Notes: a model not told the origin generated them from the sequence alone. A DNA stretch of 60,401 nt from Caldifarciminota bacterium (GCA_015490555.1 WFXO01000017.1:1-60401), one strand, 5' to 3'. Positions 18,062 to 27,826 are shown, counted from the stretch's first letter. Program-made: numbers and translations.

Positions 18062-19383
18062 GGTGGACCGGCCGACAGGTGACCGTTTTAGGGGCGGGGG
18101 TTTCCGGCCTCGCCGCCTGCCAATTCCTTATCCGACAGGGAGCCCGGGTCTTTCTCAGCGATGCCAAGACCCTCGATGTGGGTGTACGGACGAAACTCCA
18201 AGATTTTGGTGTGGCTTTTGAAGAAGGAGGGCACACCGATCTGACCCTTCGTTGTGACGCAATGGTCGTAAGTCCTGGAATCCCACCTTTCCGCTTCCCG
18301 GTCGCCAAAGCCCGGCGTATAGAGATCACTGTTTATACGGAAGTTGAACTCGGAATCGAAGAGATCCGGGGACCAATCATTGCAGTGACAGGGACCAACG
18401 GGAAGTCAACGGTTGCAACCCTAATCCACCACCTCCTCCCATTCTCTCATTTGGTCGGCAACATTGGGCAACCCTTGAGTACATACCCGCATCGGGAGGG
18501 AATCTTTGTTATGGAACTCTCGAGTTTCCAATTGGCCTATCTCCGGCGATTCCGACCTCGCATTGCGATTTTGCTCAATCTTGCCCCAGATCATCTCGAC
18601 TGGCATCGGTCGGTGGAAGCCTATTACCAAGCCAAGTTGCGAATTTTTCAAGATCAAACCCCTGAAGACGAGGCCATTCTCAATGCGGACGATCCCACCG
18701 TCGTCTCTTATGCAGACGGGATCCCCTCCAAAACCTTCTGGTTTTCTACCCAACGTGCGGTACATCCAGGCATCTATTTAGAGAATCACCACATCCACAT
18801 TGAAGATGTGCGGGGACACCTCCAGGTTCCGTTCCCCCGGACACCGGCAACGGATTTTTACCAAGAGGACCTCTTGCCGGCGATTTTAGCGGCATACCAT
18901 ATGGGAGAACCGATGGACGCCATCGTTGAGCAACTGAAGACCTTCCATGGTCTCCCCCATCGCTTGGAATACGTTTTGGAATACAAGGGAGTTCTTTTCA
19001 TCAATGACTCCAAGGCAACGAACCCCCATGCGACACGTTTTGCTTTGAAGAAAATGGATGCCCCTGTGGTCCTCATTTTGGGTGGGGACACCAAAGGCGT
19101 GGATCTTTCGGAACTCAGGGAAGCAGTCCACGAAAAGGTCCGGGCCCTGATCGCGATCGGGGAAAACCGATCGAAAATTGCCGAAGACTTCGGGGATCTG
19201 GTGGATGTTCAAACAGCAGATTCCATGCGAGAGGCTGTGCAAAAGGCATTCCGCATCGCTCGGCCTGGGGACATCGTACTCCTGTCTCCGGCCTGTGCTT
19301 CATTTGATTGGTTCCAAAATTACAAAGATCGAGGGAGGCAGTTTCGTGACGCGACAAGGGATCTCGTATCAGGGCGGTTTTAG
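18058..19383 (+). CDS. murD: UDP-MurNAc-L-alanine:D-glutamate ligase
   Basis: 441 residues from the ATG at 18058 that overlaps the mraY stop; a longer frame upstream is inside mraY and lacks the family start. It begins VTVLGAGVSGLAACQFL and has the P-loop VTGTNGKSTVATLIHH, MELSSFQLAYL, NLAPDHLDWH, NDSKATNPHAT and LSPACASFDWFQNYKDRG. Adds D-Glu to UDP-MurNAc-Ala. Confidence 0.97.
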   Translation: MRWTGRQVTVLGAGVSGLAACQFLIRQGARVFLSDAKTLDVGVRTKLQDFGVAFEEGGHTDLTLRCDAMVVSPGIPPFRFPVAKARRIEITVYTEVELGIEEIRGPIIAVTGTNGKSTVATLIHHLLPFSHLVGNIGQPLSTYPHREGIFVMELSSFQLAYLRRFRPRIAILLNLAPDHLDWHRSVEAYYQAKLRIFQDQTPEDEAILNADDPTVVSYADGIPSKTFWFSTQRAVHPGIYLENHHIHIEDVRGHLQVPFPRTPATDFYQEDLLPAILAAYHMGEPMDAIVEQLKTFHGLPHRLEYVLEYKGVLFINDSKATNPHATRFALKKMDAPVVLILGGDTKGVDLSELREAVHEKVRALIAIGENRSKIAEDFGDLVDVQTADSMREAVQKAFRIARPGDIVLLSPACASFDWFQNYKDRGRQFRDATRDLVSGRF

Positions 19384-20521
19384 ACCAGACTACTGGTTGG
19401 TATTGGCCCTGGCCCTCCTGCTGGCCATTGGCACAGCCATGATCTATTCATCTTCTTTCTATGTCGCTCAATGGGCCGGTCGTTCCTTTGGAAGCCTATA
19501 CTTTTTCAACAAGCATCTGGTTCTGTTGTCCATTGGACTTTTTGCTTTGGCCTTCTTCGCATTTCTGCCTGTGTGGTCCTACCGGACAGTGGCACGAACT
19601 CTCTTCTGGACAGCTCTTGTCCTCCTCATCGTGGTCCTCGTTGTCGGGTTCACGGTTCGGGGAGCCAAGCGGTGGTTGCCGGGTCCTGTTGGAAGATTTC
19701 AACCCACAGAGATCGCCAAATTGGGATTGATCTTGTTCCTGGCCCACTTGACCGACGCCAAGGGGACCAAGATCCGGAGTTTTCGGGCCGGTTTCCTACC
19801 GGGCTTTTTCTGGACGTGCCTGGTTGCCGGACTCGTCCTCCTGCAGCCCAACGTTTCCAACGCGGTCCTTCTCTTTGTCTTAGGGATGGGGATGCTCTTC
19901 CTCGGGGGTGCACGGCTCTCTCATCTTCTGGGAACCCTCGGGGTCCTCATTCTTCTGGCCGGCGTAGGGATCTGGGGGATTACCCAGTCGCCGTTGGCAA
20001 CACGGGGCCCTTTCGTAAAGAAATTCCAGCATGTGGAACGGAGACTCCAAATGTTTTGGAATCCCCAGGAGAACTACCAGGTGACGCAGGCACGGATTGG
20101 CATCGCCGAGGGAGGGCTTTTGGGGACTGGCATTGGAAAGGGAAAGGTGAAGTTCCGGTATTTACCGTTCTCACATACCGATTTCGTCTTTGCCATCGTG
20201 GGAGAAGAACTGGGGTTTTCGGGGATTGTGGCAGTGATCTTCCTCTTTCTGATCATTGGGTGGCGCGGCTATGACACAGCGGTCCGACTCCTCACCTTGA
20301 GAAAAACTCCCATGTTGGGCTTTATGGCAGCGGGAATTACCTCGCTGATTCTCCTCTCCGCATGGCTCCACATGTCGGTGGTGCTTGGAATTCTTCCTCC
20401 GACAGGGCTTCCGCTGCCTTTCATCAGTTATGGAGGCTCGAATCTGATTGTTTCCCTTGCAGGGATGGGTCTCTTGCTACGGCTTTCTCATGTAGCAAGA
20501 ACAGGGGAGGAAACCCTGTGA
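19346..20521 (+). CDS. ftsW: Lipid II glycosyltransferase FtsW (SEDS family)
   Basis: 391 residues from GTG 19346, chosen because GGGAGG lies 7 nt upstream and the first membrane helix (YWLVLALALLLAIGTAMI) follows at once. About ten helices; family landmarks are RGAKRWLPGPVGRFQPTEIAKL, HTDFVFAIVGEELGF and the C-terminal LPFISYGGSNL. Septal murein polymerase partner of FtsI. The start lies 38 nt inside murD. Confidence 0.95.
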   Translation: MTRQGISYQGGFRPDYWLVLALALLLAIGTAMIYSSSFYVAQWAGRSFGSLYFFNKHLVLLSIGLFALAFFAFLPVWSYRTVARTLFWTALVLLIVVLVVGFTVRGAKRWLPGPVGRFQPTEIAKLGLILFLAHLTDAKGTKIRSFRAGFLPGFFWTCLVAGLVLLQPNVSNAVLLFVLGMGMLFLGGARLSHLLGTLGVLILLAGVGIWGITQSPLATRGPFVKKFQHVERRLQMFWNPQENYQVTQARIGIAEGGLLGTGIGKGKVKFRYLPFSHTDFVFAIVGEELGFSGIVAVIFLFLIIGWRGYDTAVRLLTLRKTPMLGFMAAGITSLILLSAWLHMSVVLGILPPTGLPLPFISYGGSNLIVSLAGMGLLLRLSHVARTGEETL

Positions 20522-21582
20522 GGCTGTGGATTGGAACCGGGGCCTCGGGTGGACACCTCTATCCTGCACTGGCCGTGGCCCGTGCGGCCCAAAAACGAGG
20601 GCATACGGTTCGCATCCTCTTGGGAGGTCCTCAAAGGGTGTCCCTCCCGATGAAAGATCTCCCGAAAATCGAACGTGTGTGGGCAGGCCCCGTGAAGGGG
20701 ATGGGGCCTAAGGCTGTGTGGGGGCTCATCCGTGTCCTGATCGGGGCCTTTCAAGCGACAGGAAAAATTCGGGTGTACGGGGGAGCAGATGTTGTCCTTG
20801 CCTCGGGGAGTTATGCGGCCGTACCCGCGATCCTCGCCGCCCGAATTTTGCGGATCCCCTATGCACTCATGGAACAAAATGTCCTCCCGGGGTTAGCCGT
20901 CCGTCGATTCGAGGCGGGAGCCGCAATGGTGTTTCTTGCCTTTCAGGAGACTCAACAGTATCTGAAGCATCCCCAAACCTATTGGGTTGGAAATCCAACT
21001 CTTCACGTCCTCAAGTCTTTTAACCTTGAGGAACTACGGGCGAAATGGGAAGTCCCTCAGGGATATCCCATTGTATTGGGGATCGGGGGAAGCCAAGGGT
21101 CGTTGCACCTGGCGGAGGTCCTGCTCGAAGTCAGCCGCAGACTCCCGAAGGTCTTCTTTATAATACAAACGGGCCGTTCCCATGCTCTATTGATTGCGCA
21201 AAACCCAGAGAAAGGTGAGAATTACCGGTTGATTCCGTTTATCCGAGAAATGACTGAGGTGTACACCCTGGCGGACCTGGTGGTGACCCGTGCGGGTGGG
21301 GGGGCCATTGCGGAACTAACCCTATTTGGGAAACCTGCAATCCTGATCCCCTTCCCCGGGGCCGCAGGACACCAAGAATGGAATGCCAGAGTTCTCACAG
21401 AACAAGGAGCCGCTGTCATGGTCCGAGATTCGGAGTGGGATTCCTCAACTGCAACCTCTCTCATTTCCTCACTGCTTACGGATCCAGCGCGCCTGCAACA
21501 GATGGCAGAACGCGCCAGGTCGCTTGCGAAACCGCATGCGGCCGAAGAGATCGTTCAAATTCTGGAGGAAAGCATTTCATGA
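20518..21582 (+). CDS. murG: UDP-GlcNAc:lipid I GlcNAc transferase
   Basis: 354 residues from GTG 20518, overlapping the ftsW stop (GTGA). Signature G loops: GTGASGGHLYPALAVA (residues 5-20), VLASGSYAAVPAILAA, GIGGSQGSLHL and VVTRAGGGAIAELT with PFPGAAGHQEWNA. It completes lipid II on the inner face of the cytoplasmic membrane (GT28, GT-B fold). Confidence 0.96.
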   Translation: MRLWIGTGASGGHLYPALAVARAAQKRGHTVRILLGGPQRVSLPMKDLPKIERVWAGPVKGMGPKAVWGLIRVLIGAFQATGKIRVYGGADVVLASGSYAAVPAILAARILRIPYALMEQNVLPGLAVRRFEAGAAMVFLAFQETQQYLKHPQTYWVGNPTLHVLKSFNLEELRAKWEVPQGYPIVLGIGGSQGSLHLAEVLLEVSRRLPKVFFIIQTGRSHALLIAQNPEKGENYRLIPFIREMTEVYTLADLVVTRAGGGAIAELTLFGKPAILIPFPGAAGHQEWNARVLTEQGAAVMVRDSEWDSSTATSLISSLLTDPARLQQMAERARSLAKPHAAEEIVQILEESIS

Positions 21583-22961
21583 TCCTTACCACAAAGTTCC
21601 ATCGGATCCATATGATCGGCATCGGGGGCGCAGGGATGAGTGGGATCGCAGAGGTTTTACACAACCTTGGTTTTGAGGTCAGTGGATCAGATCTCCAACA
21701 AAGTGCCGTGACGCAACGACTGGAGCAGTTGGGGATCCAGATCACTTACGGACATCGGCCTGAGAATGTGCAAGATGCTCAGGTCGTCGTTTATTCCTCC
21801 GCAATTCGTCCGGAGAACCCCGAATTGGTTGCGGCCCGGCGCAAAAAGATCCCTGTGATCCCACGAGCGGAGATGCTGGCGGAATTGATGCGGATGAAAT
21901 ACAGCATTGCGGTCTCCGGAGCCCACGGGAAGACCACCACCACCTCGATGATTGGCCACATGTTGGCCCATGTGGGACTGAGTCCAACCATTGTGGTCGG
22001 TGGCAAAATTCGTGGCATCGGTTCCGGCGCCGTGTTAGGGAAAAGCCACTACTTGGTGGCGGAGGCAGATGAATCGGATGCGTCCTTCTTGAAACTCTTT
22101 CCCACCCTGGCCGTGGTGACCAACATCGACAAGGAGCATCTGGACCACTATGGCAATTTCATTCGACTCTTAGACGCATTCCTCGACTTTGTCAATCGTG
22201 TCCCGTTTTATGGAGCAGGCATTTTGAACATTGACGACCCGTATACTCGGGAGGTTGCTGAAGCGACCCGTGCTCGCACGATCACCTATGGCTTTCGTGA
22301 GGATGCCATGATCCGTGCAACCGAGGTCTCTCAGGAAGGTCTGAAGACACATGCACTCCTCTGGGTGAACGGCGAAAAAGTCGGACAACTTTCTCTGTCC
22401 ATCCCGGGTGTCCACAATCTCCAAAACGCGCTGGCCGCCATCGCGGTTGCATGGGAATTGGAGGTGAATCTTGCGAAAGCGCTCGAGGCACTCCAATCGT
22501 TCCACGGGGTCATGCGCCGCTTTGAAATCAAAGGAGAACGAGATGGAGTCACCGTAGTAGACGACTATGCACATCACCCTACCGAGATTCGCAGGGTTTT
22601 GGAAACCGCCCGTTCCTATTGGTCAAAGGGGCGGATCGTTGTGGTCTTTCAACCCCACCGGTATACGCGAACCGCTCTCCTCTATCGGGAATTTGCAGAG
22701 GTCTTGACCTTACCGGATGTCGTGATCTTGACTCCTATTTACCCGGCCGGTGAAGACCCATTGGAAGGGGTCTCCACCGAGTTGATCTTGGCGCACCTTT
22801 CCCATCTACGAGAACAGGGGGTGTATGCTGTGGAAACGCTGGATCAAGCAAAGAATCTTCTGAACAAAGTGGTGCAGCCTGGTGATCTGGTGTTGACATT
22901 GGGTGCAGGGGATGTGTATCGTGTCGGTGAAGAATGGTTGAAGGAGTCCCATGAAAGTTGA
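21579..22961 (+). CDS. murC: UDP-MurNAc:L-alanine ligase
   Basis: 460 residues from ATG 21579, overlapping the murG stop (ATGA) with GGAGGAA upstream. Motifs: MIGIGGAGMSGIAEVL, VSGAHGKTTTTSMIGHM, AEADESDASFL, TNIDKEHLDHYG and DDYAHHPTEIR. First amino-acid ligase of the murein pathway. Standard length. Confidence 0.97.
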   Translation: MILTTKFHRIHMIGIGGAGMSGIAEVLHNLGFEVSGSDLQQSAVTQRLEQLGIQITYGHRPENVQDAQVVVYSSAIRPENPELVAARRKKIPVIPRAEMLAELMRMKYSIAVSGAHGKTTTTSMIGHMLAHVGLSPTIVVGGKIRGIGSGAVLGKSHYLVAEADESDASFLKLFPTLAVVTNIDKEHLDHYGNFIRLLDAFLDFVNRVPFYGAGILNIDDPYTREVAEATRARTITYGFREDAMIRATEVSQEGLKTHALLWVNGEKVGQLSLSIPGVHNLQNALAAIAVAWELEVNLAKALEALQSFHGVMRRFEIKGERDGVTVVDDYAHHPTEIRRVLETARSYWSKGRIVVVFQPHRYTRTALLYREFAEVLTLPDVVILTPIYPAGEDPLEGVSTELILAHLSHLREQGVYAVETLDQAKNLLNKVVQPGDLVLTLGAGDVYRVGEEWLKESHES

Positions 22962-23838
22962 AGACATCAAAACCAAAGAGCGGATCCCACTCAAGAAGTA
23001 TGTGACCTTTGGGATCGGTGGAGAAGCCAGATATCTGGCAGAGCCCCGGACGATCGAAGAAGTGAAGGCTCTGATAGACTTCGCAGAGTCAGAAGGGCTC
23101 CCGTATTTCATTCTCGGAGGAGGCTCCAATGTCTTGTTCCCCGACGAAGGATACGAAGGTCTTGTCATCCGAATGGCTGCACTCTCACAGATTGAAGTGG
23201 ATGGCGAGTATGTCATTGCGGAGGCCGGAGTTCCCCTCAAACGGTTCATCCTCGTCGCTCGAGATGCAGCCCTTTCCGGCCCGGAACCGCTTATCGGGAT
23301 TCCTGGGGAAGTCGGAGGCTCGATTGTCATGAACGCAGGGCTCCGGGAACGTGAGATCGGGGAACTCATTGAGTCCGTGACCATCTTGACGTATGACGGC
23401 ATCATCGAAGACCTCCCACCTTCCGAACTGGGGTTGGCCTATCGCTCCTCTAAGATCCAAGACGTGGGAATCATTGTTCGAGCACGTTTTAAACTGACCC
23501 CTGGGGACCAGGAGCATATTGACCAAGAGATTCAACGATTCTTAGAACGCCGGAAGGCAACGCAGCCCTATGGGGTGAAATCCGCAGGGTGCGTCTTTAA
23601 AAATCCTGAGCCCGACGTTAGTGCAGGCTTCTTACTCGACAAAGCTGGTCTCAAAGGGTTCCGTAAAGGAGACGCGATGTATTCCGATATCCATGCCAAC
23701 TTTATCGTGAACCTCGGGGAAGCCCGGGAAGAAGACGTACGTTTCCTGATTGAAGAGGGCAAACGAAGAGTCTACGAACTCTTTGGCTATGAACTCGAAG
23801 AGGAAATCGTGCTCGTAGAGAATCCGGGAGGCCTTTGA
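22951..23838 (+). CDS. murB: UDP-N-acetylenolpyruvoylglucosamine reductase
   Basis: 295 residues. FAD-binding PCMH features: KKYVTFGIGGEARYLAEP, FILGGGSNVLFPD, GIPGEVGGSIVMNAG, and the C-terminal KSAGCVFKNP with KGFRKGDAMYSDIHANFIVN. Reduces UDP-GlcNAc-enolpyruvate to UDP-MurNAc with NADPH. The layout fits the shorter type II enzyme. It ends 2 nt before ftsA, in the place where ftsQ is usually found. Confidence 0.95.
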   Translation: MKVEDIKTKERIPLKKYVTFGIGGEARYLAEPRTIEEVKALIDFAESEGLPYFILGGGSNVLFPDEGYEGLVIRMAALSQIEVDGEYVIAEAGVPLKRFILVARDAALSGPEPLIGIPGEVGGSIVMNAGLREREIGELIESVTILTYDGIIEDLPPSELGLAYRSSKIQDVGIIVRARFKLTPGDQEHIDQEIQRFLERRKATQPYGVKSAGCVFKNPEPDVSAGFLLDKAGLKGFRKGDAMYSDIHANFIVNLGEAREEDVRFLIEEGKRRVYELFGYELEEEIVLVENPGGL

Positions 23839-23840
23839 GG

Positions 23841-25076
23841 ATGGCTCGGGTCCGAAAGATCTTGGCCATCGATATCGGCTCCTCAAAAGTCGTCGCAATG
23901 GAGACCTGGATCCGGGATGGCGAGGAGATCGAAACCCCTCATCTTGGAGTGGTGGAAACAGACGCGTTTCTGGCCGGTGAACTCCGGGATATGGAAGAAG
24001 GGATCCATGCCCTGGACCAAGCCATTCGCAAGGCTTTAGGAGGCAAACGGTATGACAAACGCCCCGTTTTTGTCGGGGTTTCCAACCCTCGGTTTAGTTG
24101 GCGCATCGTCGACGGGCACGTGAGCGTAAGCGGCCGCCGCATTGAGAAAAATGACCTGGAACGCGCAATGGTCGATGCCTGTCAGATTAGCCTCCCGGAA
24201 GACGAAGTGGTCTTGTATGCCCATCCAAACCGTTTCCACGTGGACAACTCGAGGGATGTAAAAAACCCCATTGGAATGCCAGGGAAACGTCTGGAAGTGG
24301 ACGCCTTACTCACTCTGGCAAAGCGGACAGATCTTGAAAAACTCAACGCCGTCTTTGATGCCCTGAACATCAAAAACGTAACCTATTGCTATCACCCGCT
24401 TGCCACCTCATTCGCGGTTCTGGATGAAGAGGACTTCGAAGAAGGAGCCATTTTGTTAGACTTTGGGAAAATGAAGACCAATGTCGCGGTCTGGTATCGC
24501 AATGGAGTGTTGTTTTTGGGTACCATGATCGGTGGAGGAGAACACATCACCCATGATCTCCAAAACGAACTGCGGATCCCACGCCAAATGGCAGAGAGCG
24601 TGAAGATGGAAATCGGAGACGTGTTCGAGCCTGAAAACCCCGATGAGGTCATCTCTTTGAGTATCGGTGGACAAGACCTCGTGCGAAGGTTCCGCCGGGC
24701 GGAAGCCATCGAGATTATTCGAGCCAGGGTGGAAGACATCTTTCGAGACCGCCTGGTCCCCTATATTGAACATCACCGCGTGTTTCAGCGGGTTCATACC
24801 CGTGTCATTTTAGTGGGCGGTGCAGCAAAAATGCCTGGAATCCCCGCTTTAATCCAGCACTACCTGGATTTGCCCGTGTATTTGGGCACGGTTCGGGGGT
24901 TCCAAAAGAAATCCCCTGTGTACAAGGATCTCTCTTTGGCTGCTGTGGCCGGTGTGGCACGGATGGCCCAAGCCATTCTGGGTTTCGGACTCCAAAGTTC
25001 CAGGCTCCCGGTCCGTTCCCGAGGCCTTCGCTCAGGCTTCCGTCGGTTTGTGGAATTTTTGAAAGAGAATTTTTAA
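23841..25076 (+). CDS. ftsA: Cell division protein FtsA
   Basis: 411 residues from ATG 23841 (GGGAGG 9 nt upstream); a TTG two codons earlier is less likely. Actin-like fold: phosphate 1 ILAIDIGSSKVVAME, 1C domain with RRIEKNDLERAM, phosphate 2 ILLDFGKMKTNVAVW, adenosine loop RVILVGGAAKMPG. The usual C-terminal amphipathic membrane helix may be SGFRRFVEFLKENF. It tethers FtsZ to the membrane. ftsZ follows after 17 nt. Confidence 0.93.
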   Translation: MARVRKILAIDIGSSKVVAMETWIRDGEEIETPHLGVVETDAFLAGELRDMEEGIHALDQAIRKALGGKRYDKRPVFVGVSNPRFSWRIVDGHVSVSGRRIEKNDLERAMVDACQISLPEDEVVLYAHPNRFHVDNSRDVKNPIGMPGKRLEVDALLTLAKRTDLEKLNAVFDALNIKNVTYCYHPLATSFAVLDEEDFEEGAILLDFGKMKTNVAVWYRNGVLFLGTMIGGGEHITHDLQNELRIPRQMAESVKMEIGDVFEPENPDEVISLSIGGQDLVRRFRRAEAIEIIRARVEDIFRDRLVPYIEHHRVFQRVHTRVILVGGAAKMPGIPALIQHYLDLPVYLGTVRGFQKKSPVYKDLSLAAVAGVARMAQAILGFGLQSSRLPVRSRGLRSGFRRFVEFLKENF

Positions 25077-25093
25077 ACGCCAAGGAGGCAACC

Positions 25094-26194
25094 GTGGGTG
25101 AGTTTTTATTTGATCCGGAATTTCGAGAAGCCAAGATCAAGATCTTGGGGATCGGTGGGGGTGGATCCAACGCTGTGAATTACATGGTTCTCCAGGGTCT
25201 TCCTGCGACCACAACCATTGCAGCAAATACGGATAAACAGGCCCTGGAGCACATTCAGGCCCAATTCAAGGTACAAATTGGTCGGGAGTTGACGCAGGGA
25301 CTGGGTGCGGGCGGGAACCCGGAGATCGGCTATCGAGCTATGGAAGAGGCCCGAGATGAAATCCGCGAACTCCTCCAAGATGCCGATATGGTCTTCCTCA
25401 CCGCCGGGATGGGGGGCGGAACCGGGACCGGCGGTATCCAGGTCGCCGCAGACCTGTGCCGAGAACTGGGGATCCTTTCGGTTGCCGTCGTGACGTTACC
25501 GTTCGAGTTTGAAGGACCCGACCGAATGGAAACCGCCCTGGAATGGCTGGAAAAACTGGAGGACCGCGTGGACACGTTGATTGTGATCCCCAACCAAAAA
25601 CTGTATGAACTCTATTCGGACATCACCCTCGTAAACGCCTTCGCAAAGTCGAATGAGGTTCTCTATAACGCAGTGTCTGGGATCGTAGACATCATCGTAC
25701 GGGTTGGGTTGGTCAACGTCGATTTCGCCGATGTCCGGGCCATCATGAAGGAGGGGGGACGAGCAATTATGGGGACCGGCTATGGAGAAGGCGAAGATCG
25801 CGCAATCCAGGCGGCACGCAACGCCATCTCCAGTCCCCTCTTAGACGGTGTTTCAATTTCCGGTGCCAAAGGGATCCTGGTGAACTTTATGGCCGACCAA
25901 TCCTTCGGCTTAGGGGAATTGGCAGAGGCTTCCAATTACATCCTGCAAGAAGCCAAGTCAGGCGGTTCAAAGCCACGTCTGATCTTTGGGACGGTGCTCA
26001 ACGATGCGCTGGAAGGAAAGGTCCGGGTCACGGTCATTGCGACAGGGATCGGGACCCCGGCAACCACCCCTCCCAAACCCGCTGAATACGAGCCTTGGGA
26101 AAACACACATCCCTCCGATGCAGATCTCTTTGGGGATACAGCGATCCGAAAGAAACGCAGACGTTCGACATTTCGGCGACGCCTTCCAGAATAA
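25094..26194 (+). CDS. ftsZ: Cell division GTPase FtsZ with atypical basic C-terminus
   Basis: 366 residues from GTG 25094 with AAGGAGG at 25082-25088. GTPase landmarks: ILGIGGGGSNAVNYM, the tubulin signature AGMGGGTGTGG (about residue 104-114), and T7 loop NVDFADVRAIMKEGG. After the globular core, the linker is short (about 25 residues) and the protein ends AIRKKRRRSTFRRRLPE. The usual C-terminal peptide that binds FtsA (acidic/hydrophobic, like DIPAFLR) is not recognisable. Stops 6 nt before the convergent M28 gene. Confidence 0.96.
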   Translation: MGEFLFDPEFREAKIKILGIGGGGSNAVNYMVLQGLPATTTIAANTDKQALEHIQAQFKVQIGRELTQGLGAGGNPEIGYRAMEEARDEIRELLQDADMVFLTAGMGGGTGTGGIQVAADLCRELGILSVAVVTLPFEFEGPDRMETALEWLEKLEDRVDTLIVIPNQKLYELYSDITLVNAFAKSNEVLYNAVSGIVDIIVRVGLVNVDFADVRAIMKEGGRAIMGTGYGEGEDRAIQAARNAISSPLLDGVSISGAKGILVNFMADQSFGLGELAEASNYILQEAKSGGSKPRLIFGTVLNDALEGKVRVTVIATGIGTPATTPPKPAEYEPWENTHPSDADLFGDTAIRKKRRRSTFRRRLPE

Positions 26195-26200
26195 AACTCG

Positions 26201-27685
26201 TTAGCGCTGGATGACCACGACCTTGGTCCTCAGGATCTGCGTACCTACATCCCAAATTGCAAAGTAAACCCCCTGTTTTAATCGGAGGGGGACGACCGTA
26301 CGGGTTTGCTTGAGGGTGAACGTGGTATGGATCTTCTGCCTTCCACTGATGTCATAAACCGTTAGGCTCCCTCGGGTGCCGACAGGCCCTGCAAAGAGGA
26401 GGACCCCGGGTCGTGGAGACTCAAACCTCAGGGAAGGAGATGGAAGCACGGGGCCCTCAGCAACCTGCGTCGGCGTCGCGATTACAGAGTCTGAAGGTAC
26501 GCTGTAGAACCCTAGAGCGTCAAAAGCACGGGCTTTGAGGACCACAGGAACTCCGGGTTGCAACCCCTCAATCACCACGCTGGTGTCACTGGTGATCAGG
26601 GTATCCGTGGTTCCACCTTGTCGATAGGTAATCTCGTATCCCTCGACATCGGGCTGAGGGGGAGGTGTGTAAGTCAGTAGAATGGAGCCCGAAGAGGGTC
26701 CCGGAGTTGCGGAGAGATCCGTTGGAGGGTCGGGACGGTTGGCGATCCAAAGGGCTAAGCCTGTTGCCAGTTCAACCACCTGAGCAGCATAGGGGATCCG
26801 AAGACTGTCAATGATGTCAGTGTTCCGGTGCCAATTGTTGTAGTTAAAATCACTCTCTTCCAGCATCAGCGCGTGATATCCATTCGCTAAGAAGGGCCAG
26901 TGGTCGGAATACGGAGCAGTCGTGTATGAAACTTGGGGAATGAGGGATGTATAAAGGTCTGCAATCTCTGCCGCAAGGTCGATTTCTGACCTTGAGGCAT
27001 AATTCCCTTCGATGGCGACGAACCAAACGAAATCCTTTTCATACCCAATCATGTCCATATTGATCATCAGGAGGATGTCCATCCCTTGGCTTGCAGCCCA
27101 ATCTGCGTAGGTTTCACTACCATAGAGACCCTGTTCTTCGGCAGCAAAGGCCACAAAAATGATAGTACGGTCGGTCGGAATATTCGCAAGGACCCGAGCA
27201 GTTTCCAAAACCCCGGAAGTCCCTGAGCCATTGTCATCCGCCCCAGGTGCCCAAACATAAGGATTGGCTCCAGCTCCATAGACAACGGAGTCGTAATGTC
27301 CCCCGATGACGATGACTTCCTGTGGGGTTATGAGTCCCGGTTTCACGCAGACCACATTGCGCTGAATGGAGGAGGGGTTCTCCGGATGAGGGAATGTCTG
27401 GAAATACACCGAGTCGTAGCCAAAAGACTGAAATTTTGCGGAGATCCATTCCGAAGCCTGGATCACAGAATCTGTGAAACTATACCGTGTCTGGAAGTTC
27501 TGGAGTCTAAGGATATATGCACCCACGGAGTCGAAGGAGACTAGGTCTGTAATGCTATCCACATAGGGACTATACGGAATGACCTCCAGCGAAGTCGCGG
27601 GATCAAAGGTAGTGAAAGTTCGAGCTTCCGGGCCCCGCGGGGCCAAGGGGATCACTGAAAATAAGATCACGGGCCAAATCCACAT
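26201..27685 (-). CDS. Secreted M28-family metallopeptidase with FnIII domain and type IX-like sorting tail
   Basis: 494 residues from the ATG at 27685, preferred to an ATG 105 nt upstream because an AAGGAG site lies 9 nt before and a signal peptide follows (MWIWPVILFSVIPLAP). The M28 zinc ligands appear in order: GGHYDS, GADDNGSGT, FAAEEQGLYGS, MDMIGYE and a later SDHWPF. Residues about 345-425 are a fibronectin type III domain (PDPPTDLSATPGPSSGSI onward). The last 75 residues carry the Por-secretion-tail pattern (LTVYDISGRQ..., LKQGVYFAIW, KVVVI). Likely an aminopeptidase released or surface-attached through a type IX system. Confidence 0.88.
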   Translation of the reverse strand: MWIWPVILFSVIPLAPRGPEARTFTTFDPATSLEVIPYSPYVDSITDLVSFDSVGAYILRLQNFQTRYSFTDSVIQASEWISAKFQSFGYDSVYFQTFPHPENPSSIQRNVVCVKPGLITPQEVIVIGGHYDSVVYGAGANPYVWAPGADDNGSGTSGVLETARVLANIPTDRTIIFVAFAAEEQGLYGSETYADWAASQGMDILLMINMDMIGYEKDFVWFVAIEGNYASRSEIDLAAEIADLYTSLIPQVSYTTAPYSDHWPFLANGYHALMLEESDFNYNNWHRNTDIIDSLRIPYAAQVVELATGLALWIANRPDPPTDLSATPGPSSGSILLTYTPPPQPDVEGYEITYRQGGTTDTLITSDTSVVIEGLQPGVPVVLKARAFDALGFYSVPSDSVIATPTQVAEGPVLPSPSLRFESPRPGVLLFAGPVGTRGSLTVYDISGRQKIHTTFTLKQTRTVVPLRLKQGVYFAIWDVGTQILRTKVVVIQR

Positions 27686-27755
27686 AAAGAACACTCCTTT
27701 TTGAGCCGTGGGTATACAGACTTTCCGTAAAAAAGTCAAGCCAGGTCGGGGCTTC

Positions 27756-27774
27756 AAGGCCTCAAAAGCCTTGG
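27756..27774. repeat. Small inverted repeat upstream of the V-ATPase promoter
   Basis: CAAGGC (27756-27761) and GCCTTG (27769-27774) with a 7-nt loop, between the divergent M28 and V-ATPase genes. Could be an operator or nothing. Confidence 0.3.
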
Positions 27775-27781
27775 CTTTACT

Positions 27782-27808
27782 TGACAGCAAAAGCGGGACC
27801 GTATATCC
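27782..27808 (+). promoter_or_regulatory. Promoter of the V-ATPase I-K-E operon
   Basis: Perfect -35 TTGACA (27782-27787) with a -10 like TATATC (27803-27808), 15-bp spacing. The ATG at 27827 would have a leader of only about 12 nt and no clear ribosome site. Confidence 0.45.
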
Positions 27809-27826
27809 TTTTGGCCCTCCAAGACG

